DNA from: JAIRQK01 sp047974135 | GTDB taxonomy: Bacteria; Campylobacterota; Campylobacteria; Campylobacterales; Campylobacteraceae | Reading direction: 5' to 3' | DNA: 17,996 nucleotides | Assembly: GCA_047974135.1 (NCBI GenBank) | Contig: JBKECC010000122.1 | Span: 1-17,996, forward strand | Part shown: positions 8,197 to 13,920 of the stretch, piece by piece | Position numbering within the stretch: the first letter of the stretch is position 1 | Layout: each line of letters opens with the position of its first letter | Notes under the pieces: model-generated | The model's input: only the letters and a program-made list of their open reading frames with translations | Database searches by the model: none | What the model was told of the DNA's origin: nothing | Made by a program: the position numbers and the translations under genes

Positions 8197-9225
8197 TTAC
8201 CCTATCATTTTAGAGACAGTTTCTGAACTGCCATGTTTTAGTATCTCTTTTAGTTTTGTTGCTTGTTTGAAATATTTTTCTCTATCCATGTTTTCATAAG
8301 TTTTTAAGAGATTTTGCACACTTACATCTTCTTGGAAAAACTCTTTGTGCAAAGGCTCTTCGCCTGAAAAATCAAAGATGATATTTGCAAGACCTGAGTG
8401 TTTTAACTTTACAAACCTTTTAGCTATAAGAAAATCTAATTTTTTAGCCCTATAACATAAAACCTGTGGCGTTTTTATGATGGCTGCTTCAAGAGTTGCT
8501 GTTCCTGAACACACAAAAGCAAACTCGGCCTCAAAAAGAGCCATATTTGTGTCTCTCATGATCTTAAACTCACTCAAATCTCCGTAAAGTGCTTTTATCT
8601 TTTCATCATCAAAATGTTTTGGAATAACAACTATATTTTCTTTATTTAGTCTCTTTGCAACCTCTTTAAAAACCGGCATAAGTTTTGTTATTTCACTTTT
8701 TCTTGAACCCGGCATAAAGACGATTTTGCCATTTTTACTAAGCTTCGTTTTTGTCAACTTCAACTCATCCAAAAGCGGATTTCCAACATAAACACTTTTG
8801 TTATAAAACTTATCTTCAAAAGGAAAAATCGAAGCCAAATTGTCGCAGTATTTCTCAACTTTTTCCACACGTTTAGGTTTCCAAGCCCAAACTTTTGGCA
8901 AAATATAGTAAGTGATTTTCACATCTTTGTTTGCTTCTTTTATCGCCCGTGCAAGCGGAATGTTAAAAGCTGGCGAGTCGATGAGCAAAACATGATTTAC
9001 TTCAAAACTTAAGTTCACCATCTCTTTTATGGCTTTTTTTGCTTTTATTATTTTTCCCAAAACATCCAAAAATCCCATAACGGAAAATTCGCTTGAATCA
9101 TAAAGAGGCTTTCCAAAAGACTTGTCATATATACCCAAAATTTCATCAAAATTTGCCAAATCAAGCACTGGTTTTAGATGTAAATTTGCCGATGGTTCAA
9201 GAGAACTTACTAAAAGCTTTTTCAT
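8197..9225 (-). CDS. lpxB: Lipid-A-disaccharide synthase
   Basis: GT19-family glycosyltransferase that joins UDP-2,3-diacylglucosamine and lipid X to form the lipid A disaccharide at the inner membrane. It is 342 aa, shorter than the enterobacterial enzyme (about 380) but usual in Campylobacterota. Visible: EPSANLHL (10-17) in place of the common Gly-Asp substrate loop, LIDSPAFNIPLAR (81-93), YYILPKVWAWKPKRV (106-120), VGNPLLDE (147-154), MPGSRKSEI (171-179), and the nucleotide-sugar site SGTATLEAAI further on. ATG at 9225 follows AAGGAAAACA. It is divergent from the L,D-transpeptidase gene, so two envelope genes share one promoter region. Confidence 0.96.
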   Translation of the reverse strand: MKKLLVSSLEPSANLHLKPVLDLANFDEILGIYDKSFGKPLYDSSEFSVMGFLDVLGKIIKAKKAIKEMVNLSFEVNHVLLIDSPAFNIPLARAIKEANKDVKITYYILPKVWAWKPKRVEKVEKYCDNLASIFPFEDKFYNKSVYVGNPLLDELKLTKTKLSKNGKIVFMPGSRKSEITKLMPVFKEVAKRLNKENIVVIPKHFDDEKIKALYGDLSEFKIMRDTNMALFEAEFAFVCSGTATLEAAIIKTPQVLCYRAKKLDFLIAKRFVKLKHSGLANIIFDFSGEEPLHKEFFQEDVSVQNLLKTYENMDREKYFKQATKLKEILKHGSSETVSKMIG

Positions 9226-9249
9226 TGTTTTCCTTAAAATATTGACAAA

Positions 9250-9255
9250 ATTATA
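9250..9255 (-). promoter_or_regulatory. lpxB: Probable -10 box of the lpxB promoter
   Basis: TATAAT, preceded by TTTGA, lies on the minus strand 25 bases before the lpxB ATG in the 99-base divergent gap. Confidence 0.5.
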
Positions 9256-9293
9256 TCAAAGTAATCTCTTTTAAATGTAAAGTATTTTTTGGC

Positions 9294-9299
9294 TAAAAT
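9294..9299 (+). promoter_or_regulatory. Possible -10 box for the L,D-transpeptidase operon
   Basis: TAAAAT preceded by TTTTTTGGC lies 25 bases before the TTG start at 9325. A TTGACA at 9242-9247 is too distant to be its -35. Confidence 0.4.
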
Positions 9300-9324
9300 T
9301 AGCAAGTTTCAAAAAGGAGAAAGT

Positions 9325-10065
9325 TTGAAAAGATTGATAATATTTAGTTTGCTTTTTGGAGTTTTTATGAATCTCTTTGCACAAAATAAATTTTTGGACG
9401 AACAACTGCGATATGAACGAGTACGAACAGCAAAAGCAGAAAAAGATGATGAGATACAAAAAACTCTAAAACAAAACTCTTTACATGTAAACAATTTAAA
9501 TGTGTTGATTGTTGCTTTTAAAGATGAAGATATTTTGGAGCTTTGGGCAAAAAACAGTGAAGATACAAAATACAAACTTCTTAAAACTTACGACGTTTGT
9601 GCAAAAAGTGGAGAGCTTGGACCAAAGTATAGACAAGGCGATTTTCAAGTACCTGAAGGTTTTTACTACATAGATAGATTTAATCCATTAAGTAGTTACT
9701 ATCTCTCTTTAGGGCTCAACTATCCAAATGCAGCGGACAAAAAAAGAAGCAATGCAAAAAGTCTTGGCGGAGATATATTTATACACGGAAAATGCGTAAC
9801 TATCGGATGTTTGCCGATGACCGATTTTTATATAAAAGAGATTTACATGTATGCAGTTTATGCAAAAAATAGCGGACAAAACAAAATCCCTGTTTATATA
9901 TTTCCTTTTAAAATGAGTGATAAAAATATGAAAACTTACACTAAAAAATATCCAAAATTTACTCCATTTTGGGAAAACATAAAAGAGGGATTTGACAAAT
10001 TTTACACTTTAAATGAAGAGCTAAACTACTCACACAAAACGCAAGGTTTTTACGACATAAAATAG
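9325..10065 (+). CDS. Secreted YafK-type L,D-transpeptidase-family protein
   Basis: Predicted 246 aa. The YkuD catalytic motif is IHGKCVTIGCLPMTD, with His154 and the nucleophile Cys161; these enzymes form or cleave crosslinks in peptidoglycan or trim its stem peptides in the periplasm. The spacing and the following YIKEIY match the YafK/DpaA branch. The amino end MKRLIIFSLLFGVFMNLFA is a hydrophobic signal segment, with likely cleavage near FAQ. I chose TTG 9325 because AAGGAGAAAG lies directly before it and it places the signal at the start; the open frame reaches back to 9289, and ATG 9367 would lose most of the signal. The palindrome at 9480 adds Leu-His-Val-Asn at 53-56, and a variant lies at 9842. 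Lipid A and cell-wall genes are divergent neighbours here. Confidence 0.85.
   Translation: MKRLIIFSLLFGVFMNLFAQNKFLDEQLRYERVRTAKAEKDDEIQKTLKQNSLHVNNLNVLIVAFKDEDILELWAKNSEDTKYKLLKTYDVCAKSGELGPKYRQGDFQVPEGFYYIDRFNPLSSYYLSLGLNYPNAADKKRSNAKSLGGDIFIHGKCVTIGCLPMTDFYIKEIYMYAVYAKNSGQNKIPVYIFPFKMSDKNMKTYTKKYPKFTPFWENIKEGFDKFYTLNEELNYSHKTQGFYDIK
9480..9491. repeat. Perfect palindrome TTTACATGTAAA inside the L,D-transpeptidase gene
   Basis: Copy 6 of 12; in frame Leu-His-Val-Asn, in the linker before the catalytic domain. Confidence 0.9.
9842..9853. repeat. Variant palindrome TTTACATGTATG inside the L,D-transpeptidase gene
   Basis: Differs from the 10-base core at its last base. It is read as part of Ile-Tyr-Met-Tyr in the conserved region after the catalytic cysteine. 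Confidence 0.5.
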
Positions 10066-10077
10066 TTTACATGTAAA
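10066..10077. repeat. Perfect palindrome TTTACATGTAAA between stop codon and ribosome site
   Basis: Copy 7 of 12. It starts on the base right after the L,D-transpeptidase TAG (10063-10065) and runs into GGAGTGATAATG, so it supplies the AAA of the AAAGGAG ribosome site of the next gene. Confidence 0.92.
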
Positions 10078-10086
10078 GGAGTGATA

Positions 10087-10395
10087 ATGCCACTAGACTT
10101 TTATAGCAATCAAAACAAGGAAGAGTATTTTTTCTCTCTAACACACAAACAACTTGAAATTTTTGAAGATATATTTGTAGAGTTCAACAAACGAACAGGA
10201 CTTTTTTTAGATGAGTGTAGAGATGCGATTTTGTACACAGGAAACTTGCAAGTACTTTTGAAAATTATAGAAAATTATGTGCAAAAAACTGACTTAAATA
10301 AAGACAAAAATAAAACTATGGAAATTCTAAGTTTTTATGGTCTCATAAGAGTTTATTGCAACAAAAATATAGAACTTCAAGTCTTGGGCGAATAA
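10087..10395 (+). CDS. Small protein of unknown function
   Basis: Predicted 102 aa, probably mostly helical and cytoplasmic, with no signal peptide, membrane segment or known motif that I recognise. Start ATG 10087 has AAAGGAG five bases upstream; the GTG at 10081 lies inside that ribosome site and is rejected. Charged and aromatic content is high (FYSNQNKEEYFFS at the amino end). Its ribosome site is half made of the palindrome. It sits in a run of single-copy accessory genes, between the L,D-transpeptidase and a zinc-ribbon protein. Small acidic or neutral proteins in such a setting are often immunity proteins, but nothing in the sequence proves that. Confidence 0.7.
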   Translation: MPLDFYSNQNKEEYFFSLTHKQLEIFEDIFVEFNKRTGLFLDECRDAILYTGNLQVLLKIIENYVQKTDLNKDKNKTMEILSFYGLIRVYCNKNIELQVLGE

Positions 10396-10396
10396 A

Positions 10397-10408
10397 CTTA
10401 CATGCAAG
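10397..10408. repeat. Variant palindrome CTTACATGCAAG at a gene start
   Basis: One mismatch in the 10-base core (10398-10407). Its internal ATG (10402) is an in-frame start candidate of the next gene, but no ribosome site precedes it; every copy of this repeat contains an ATG. Confidence 0.6.
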
Positions 10409-10416
10409 AAGCAAAA

Positions 10417-11055
10417 ATGCAAACGATAAAATGCCCATATGATTGGTTTTGTGGTGAAGAGTTTGGATTAGAAAAGTTGTCAAAAAAAGAGTTTGTGCTT
10501 CTTGAAAATGCTATACAAAAAAATATGAAATTTGTCTTTATAACTTGTCCAAAATGCAACAGTAGTTTTGAGTTAAATCCTCAAAGTTTTACTTCAAAAC
10601 CAACTCTTAAAAATCCAAATGAAATTCAACCAAAAAATGAGAAAAACAAAAATGATTTGATTAAGATTTTAAAAAGCGAAGGTGTATTTTTACCAAAAGA
10701 GTATCTTGAATTTATATCAAAAGACAAAAAACTTGAAGTAAAAGTGGAAAAACAAAGAGCCAAATTTAAACTTTTTTCACTCAACAAACTATGCGAGAAT
10801 ATCAACATAAATGATAAAAAATATTTACATGTAAAAGCGTTAAAAGGTTTTTTAGACACACTTCCTAAAGAGATGATTGCCTTTTTGGATGAAACCATTG
10901 CTTATGATGTTTTGAAAAATTGCCCAACGATAGCAAGCGAAAATACAACTTATCTATTTTTAGATATAAGAGACAATAAAACACTTTTTATATTTGAATC
11001 AAGCGATTTTTATATCAAAAAAGTAGATATAACCTTGGAAAAACTTTACATGTAG
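10417..11055 (+). CDS. Zinc-ribbon protein with a possible SMI1/KNR4-like domain
   Basis: Predicted 212 aa from ATG 10417 (217 if ATG 10402 is used). I prefer 10417 because AAGAAG precedes it and the 10402 ATG belongs to the repeat. An amino-terminal zinc ribbon is likely: Cys6 and Cys12 in KCPYDWFC, Cys44 and Cys47 in TCPKC. After a Lys/Asn-rich linker, GVFLPKEYLEFI (89-100) resembles the LPxxYxxF opening of SMI1/KNR4 (SUKH) proteins, and FSLNKLCENI and YLFLDIRDNKTLFIF resemble later strands of that fold. Many SUKH proteins are immunity factors against secreted nuclease toxins; here the assignment is tentative. The palindrome at 10824 encodes Leu-His-Val-Lys, and a variant forms the final Tyr-Met-stop. 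Confidence 0.72.
   Translation: MQTIKCPYDWFCGEEFGLEKLSKKEFVLLENAIQKNMKFVFITCPKCNSSFELNPQSFTSKPTLKNPNEIQPKNEKNKNDLIKILKSEGVFLPKEYLEFISKDKKLEVKVEKQRAKFKLFSLNKLCENININDKKYLHVKALKGFLDTLPKEMIAFLDETIAYDVLKNCPTIASENTTYLFLDIRDNKTLFIFESSDFYIKKVDITLEKLYM
10824..10835. repeat. Perfect palindrome TTTACATGTAAA inside the zinc-ribbon gene
   Basis: Copy 8 of 12; in frame Leu-His-Val-Lys at residues 137-140. Confidence 0.9.
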
Positions 11056-11056
11056 A
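11045..11056. repeat. Variant palindrome TTTACATGTAGA forming the end of the zinc-ribbon gene
   Basis: Read as Tyr (TAC), Met (ATG), stop (TAG 11053-11055): the third possible frame of the repeat, in which a perfect copy would also give a stop (TAA). Confidence 0.6.
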
Positions 11057-11135
11057 AAAGCAGAAGCTATTTTAGAGTGCGGTCTAAATAAAATAGTTGA
11101 AAAATTTTGTAATAATATATAACCAAAGGAAAAAT

Positions 11136-11345
11136 ATGAAAATTTTGCTCAAATCAACTATAACCTGTCCATTTTGTGGACACAAAAAAGAGGAGATTAT
11201 GCCAACAAATGCTTGTTGGTTTTTTTATGAATGTGAAAAATGCAAAAATATGTTAAAACCAAAACAAGGCGATTGTTGTGTTTTTTGTAGTTACGCAGAT
11301 GTAAAATGCCCACCGATTCAACAAAGCAAAAGTTGTTGCTGCTAA
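11136..11345 (+). CDS. GDCCVxC-domain small cysteine-rich protein
   Basis: Predicted 69 aa with 12 cysteines. It has the family signature KPKQGDCCVFCSYADVKCPPIQ in split form: GDCCVFC followed by VKCPPIQ, preceded by TITCPFCGH, MPTNAC and YECEKC. NCBI describes this group as GDCCVxC domain (seleno)proteins because some members have selenocysteine at a signature cysteine; here all positions are ordinary TGT/TGC codons. Metal binding is likely from the Cys pairs, but the biological role is not established. An extra Cys-Cys-Cys ends the protein. ATG 11136 has CAAAGGAAAAAT before it; the in-frame TTG at 11097 has no ribosome site. It stands alone in an 80-base-leader position among unrelated accessory genes. 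Confidence 0.88.
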   Translation: MKILLKSTITCPFCGHKKEEIMPTNACWFFYECEKCKNMLKPKQGDCCVFCSYADVKCPPIQQSKSCCC

Positions 11346-11370
11346 AAGATTCGGTTTAAAAGGATTTAAA

Positions 11371-12195
11371 ATGCAGATTTTGTGGAAAGTTTCTGTGCAG
11401 CTTGATGATGATTTTTGGCACTTTGACCATAATGTAAAACCTTTTATTTGGGAAGATAAACTCTACTATACTTTTAAAGTTATAGATAAAATGAAAAAAA
11501 ACGATGAAGGTTTGTATGGTATAAAAATCATCACAAAAGAGATAGATTTAAACACACAAAATGTGGAAACTTTTGAGTTTTATACTTCAAATCACAAAGA
11601 TGTTTTACTTCCAAATAGTTGGAAATTTTTCATTCAAAATAGTGAACTTTTTTTGTTTGTTGGGTTTGTCTTACATGTAAAAAAACAAAAAGTTGAAAAA
11701 GAGTCTTCTATTTCGTTTGAAGAGTTTAAAATAGTTGATAAATATGATTTTAAAGATAGATATATAACTTATAATATGGCTTCAAAACTAGAGTGCTTTG
11801 ATAAATCTTTACAAAAATCACTCTGGAAACTAAAAATCAAAGGCTATCTTTATACAAAGATTGGGCATATAGAAGATTTTATATATTTTGGAAGCGCAGG
11901 CAAAAGTGGTGCTTTTTATCTTGTAAATATAAAAAATGGCGAAGTTATATGTGAGTTTATTAATGGTGGGGCAAGCGAGTTTGCTTGGACTGGGAATAGT
12001 GTTATTTTAAAAGATAAAAAAGGAAATTTAACAAAAATTAATCCTTTTAAAAATGAGATTTTAGAGATTTTACCACTTAAAAATAGACTTGATGATTATG
12101 CTACTTTTGTTACATATAAAGATAAAATATTCACAAGAGTTTATAATCAAAAACAAAATGCTATAGATATACTTTGCCTTACATGTAAAGGTTAA
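11371..12195 (+). CDS. PQQ/beta-propeller-like protein of unknown function
   Basis: Predicted 274 aa, with no signal peptide or membrane helix. The second half reads like PQQ-type propeller blades: SLWKLKIKGYLYTKIG (150-165), DFIYFGSAGKSGAFYLVNIK (169-188) followed by NGEV, then FAWTGNSVILKDKKGNLTKI (204-223), each a Trp/Tyr strand followed by a Gly-rich turn and Asp/Asn-Gly. A complete propeller needs more blades than are clear here. I recognise no active site. ATG 11371 is preceded by AAAAGGATTTAAA. The palindrome at 11670 adds Leu-His-Val-Lys (101-104) and another copy makes Leu-Thr-Cys-Lys just before the final Gly. The next gene begins 2 bases after the stop. Confidence 0.75.
   Translation: MQILWKVSVQLDDDFWHFDHNVKPFIWEDKLYYTFKVIDKMKKNDEGLYGIKIITKEIDLNTQNVETFEFYTSNHKDVLLPNSWKFFIQNSELFLFVGFVLHVKKQKVEKESSISFEEFKIVDKYDFKDRYITYNMASKLECFDKSLQKSLWKLKIKGYLYTKIGHIEDFIYFGSAGKSGAFYLVNIKNGEVICEFINGGASEFAWTGNSVILKDKKGNLTKINPFKNEILEILPLKNRLDDYATFVTYKDKIFTRVYNQKQNAIDILCLTCKG
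11670..11681. repeat. Palindrome copy CTTACATGTAAA inside the PQQ-like gene
   Basis: Copy 9 of 12, with perfect 10-base core at 11671-11680; in frame Leu-His-Val-Lys. Confidence 0.88.
12109..12120. repeat. Variant palindrome GTTACATATAAA inside the PQQ-like gene
   Basis: One mismatch in the core (TTACATATAA, 12110-12119), 69 bases before a perfect copy. Read in frame as Val-Thr-Tyr-Lys. Confidence 0.45.
12178..12189. repeat. Palindrome copy CTTACATGTAAA at a gene junction
   Basis: Copy 10 of 12, with perfect core at 12179-12188. It encodes Leu-Thr-Cys-Lys at the end of the PQQ-like protein, and its AAA plus the following GG is the only ribosome site visible for the ATG at 12198. Confidence 0.9.
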
Positions 12196-12197
12196 AA

Positions 12198-12743
12198 ATG
12201 CTCAAAAGTTTATTTGTTTCAATCGATAAAGTCAAAATATATGAGGATTTCATAGTGATAGAAAGCTATCCATTTGAGCCTTCCGTTGCTTATAAACAAA
12301 CCATATTTAAAGCTTTTGAGATTGAAAATGTAGACATAAACTACACTCCATCAACTATAAAAGTAGAAAATGACCTCATTTTTATACCGGCATTTTTAAG
12401 GGAAGAATTAAAAACATTTGCACAAAATAATAAGATAAGCATCATAAAAAGAGAACTTATCTGGGATTTTATACTTGAACCATTTTTAGATACAGAGTTT
12501 AGCGAAGAGCAAAAAGAGAAAACTTTTAAATATTTAAATGGGTTTGGCTTGGATAAAAACGCCGTGCAAAGTTTAAGGGATGAAGTTTCATCACAAATGT
12601 ATAAATACAACTTTGACACTATGCTTTGGGAGTGGATAAATCTTAGTCTTTTTGATGTTTTAAGTGCAATGAGGGCAAAATACGACAAAAAGGATTTTAA
12701 GGAGTTTTACCAAAAAGCAATTCGTTTAGCACTATTAAAATAG
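12198..12743 (+). CDS. Unknown protein
   Basis: Predicted 181 aa; I recognise no family. It has no signal peptide or membrane segment. The amino half (1-95) looks strand-rich (SLFVSIDKVKIYEDFIVIES), the carboxyl half helical and charged with aromatic residues (LWEWINLSLFDVLSAMRAKY, then KKDFKEFYQKAIRLALL). It starts 2 bases after the PQQ-like stop, with AAAGG from the palindrome as its ribosome site, so the two are translationally close and probably work or are inherited together. TAG at 12741-12743 abuts the next palindrome copy. Confidence 0.7.
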   Translation: MLKSLFVSIDKVKIYEDFIVIESYPFEPSVAYKQTIFKAFEIENVDINYTPSTIKVENDLIFIPAFLREELKTFAQNNKISIIKRELIWDFILEPFLDTEFSEEQKEKTFKYLNGFGLDKNAVQSLRDEVSSQMYKYNFDTMLWEWINLSLFDVLSAMRAKYDKKDFKEFYQKAIRLALLK

Positions 12744-12755
12744 TTTACATGTAAA
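12744..12755. repeat. Perfect palindrome TTTACATGTAAA right after a stop codon
   Basis: Copy 11 of 12. It starts on the base after TAG, exactly as the copy at 10066 does, with the same ATAG before it. Here the ribosome site AAAGGAG is separate, 9 bases further on. Confidence 0.92.
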
Positions 12756-12773
12756 TACAAAAAGGAGAAAAAC

Positions 12774-13868
12774 ATGGGCTTATTAAAAAATATCTTTGGT
12801 GCCAAAGAGAAAAAACCAGAAACAAATCAGGATTTTTGGGATTGGTTTGTAAAAAACGAGAGTGAGTTTTACGAGGTTGTAAAAAATGGAAACAACATAG
12901 AGAAAAACTTTTTTGACAAAATGTCACCAAAACTTTCAAATATCAAAGAGGGTATATTTTTCCTAACGGGTATGAGTGAAAACAAAGCTGAGCTTATCTT
13001 AAGTGCTGATGGAAATCTCAAAAACATAGCATTTGTTGAAGAGTTAGTTGATGATGCCCCAAGCCTTAAAAATTGGACTTTTATAGCACATAAACCATCT
13101 ATAAATATGGAAGATTTTGCTATAAGAATGGGTGGTTTTGAATTTAACACACAAAATCTTATGTTTGTTGCAAATTACGATAAAAAATACCCTGATGAGA
13201 TAAACATAACCGTCATCCACAAAGAGTTAAATGAAGAAAATAGACCTCAAATAACAAATGGCGTTTATATATATCTTGATAACTTTTTAGGCGAGCTTAC
13301 TTTTGCTAAAGATATCGATGTTATAAGCATTGAGGGTGTTGACAAGTTGAAAGATTATGCACAACCAATCTCTGAATTAAAAGAGTATTTATCGCTTAGA
13401 AGTGAAGAGTTTGTAGAAAAATACGATAGCGACCAATACGATATAAGCAAGGACAGCTTCTCTCTTCTTGAAGCAAAGCTAAAAAATGGAGCGGTTTTAC
13501 TTGCTTCAATTAATGCAACTATTTTAAACTGGGATAGAAAGGCTTCTCATCCTTGGATTTGTATATTTATCATCCGGTACAAAAAATCAAACGACGCTGC
13601 ACTGCCAAATGAGATGGATAACCAAGTTATGTATGAGATTGAAGATGAGTTGACTGAAACATTAAAAGATAAAGATGGATATTTACATGTAGGAAGAGAG
13701 ACTGCAGATGGTGCAAGAGAGATATACTTTGCTTGTAAAGATTTTAGAAAACCATCAAAAGTTTTTTATGAAATAAGCAAAAAATACTCACAAAATTTCA
13801 AGATGGAATATGAGCTATTTAAAGACAAATACTGGAAATCATTAGAGAAATTCAACATCAAAAAATAA
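12774..13868 (+). CDS. DUF695-type two-domain protein
   Basis: Predicted 364 aa, cytoplasmic. The carboxyl part (about 225-360) matches the DUF695 pattern as I know it: SHPWICIFIIRY (258-269), ALPNEMDNQVMYEIEDEL (276-293), the HVGRETADGAREIYFAC segment (305-321) and DKYWKSLEKF at the end. The amino part (55-205) resembles the domain often found alone or fused to it, with AELILSADG (72-80), LVDDAPSLKNWTFIAHKP (91-108) and a long strand-rich region. Function of the family is unknown; members occur in accessory regions. ATG 12774 follows AAAAAGGAGAAAAAC. A variant palindrome at 13682 encodes Leu-His-Val-Gly (304-307). A terminator follows, so the 9325-13868 block may be one transcription unit. 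Confidence 0.8.
   Translation: MGLLKNIFGAKEKKPETNQDFWDWFVKNESEFYEVVKNGNNIEKNFFDKMSPKLSNIKEGIFFLTGMSENKAELILSADGNLKNIAFVEELVDDAPSLKNWTFIAHKPSINMEDFAIRMGGFEFNTQNLMFVANYDKKYPDEINITVIHKELNEENRPQITNGVYIYLDNFLGELTFAKDIDVISIEGVDKLKDYAQPISELKEYLSLRSEEFVEKYDSDQYDISKDSFSLLEAKLKNGAVLLASINATILNWDRKASHPWICIFIIRYKKSNDAALPNEMDNQVMYEIEDELTETLKDKDGYLHVGRETADGAREIYFACKDFRKPSKVFYEISKKYSQNFKMEYELFKDKYWKSLEKFNIKK
13682..13693. repeat. Variant palindrome TTTACATGTAGG inside the DUF695 gene
   Basis: The last base of the 10-base core differs; in frame Leu-His-Val-Gly, overlapping a conserved stretch of the domain. Confidence 0.5.
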
Positions 13869-13876
13869 ACTAAAAT

Positions 13877-13902
13877 AAGAGAGCAAATGCTCTCTTTTGT
13901 TT
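13877..13902 (+). terminator. Intrinsic terminator after the DUF695 gene
   Basis: Stem AAGAGAGC / GCTCTCTT (13877-13884, 13889-13896) with an AAAT loop, then TTGTTT. It starts 8 bases after the DUF695 stop and is the clearest terminator in the window. The palindrome at 13900 overlaps its T run. Confidence 0.8.
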
Positions 13903-13911
13903 ACATGTAAA
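13900..13911. repeat. Perfect palindrome TTTACATGTAAA between terminator and PIN-like gene
   Basis: Copy 12 of 12. It continues into AGGAGTGGGGTG, so the repeat's AAA joins the ribosome site for the GTG start at 13921. Confidence 0.92.
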
Positions 13912-13920
13912 AGGAGTGGG

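Noticed and set aside
9242..9247. TTGACA as -35 box of the L,D-transpeptidase gene
   Set aside because: No -10 box 16-18 bases downstream; the best -10 candidate is 46 bases away.
9271..9575. Minus-strand frames opposite the L,D-transpeptidase gene
   Set aside because: They overlap a gene with a signal peptide and the catalytic HG...GC motif; no ribosome site or recognisable protein features.
11071..11088. TTTAGA-GTGCGG-TCTAAA as a terminator after the zinc-ribbon gene
   Set aside because: Six A/T-rich pairs and no T run; too weak to call.
3534..13911. Reading the palindromes as a CRISPR array, integron attC sites or a single regulator's operators
   Set aside because: Spacing is irregular (69 to over 1000 bases), no cas or integrase gene is present, and many copies are inside coding sequence, which does not suit a simple operator set.
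13897..13920. TTG start adding eight residues to the PIN-like protein
   Set aside because: The added codons are the palindrome and the ribosome site itself; GTG 13921 begins the PIN motif with correct spacing.
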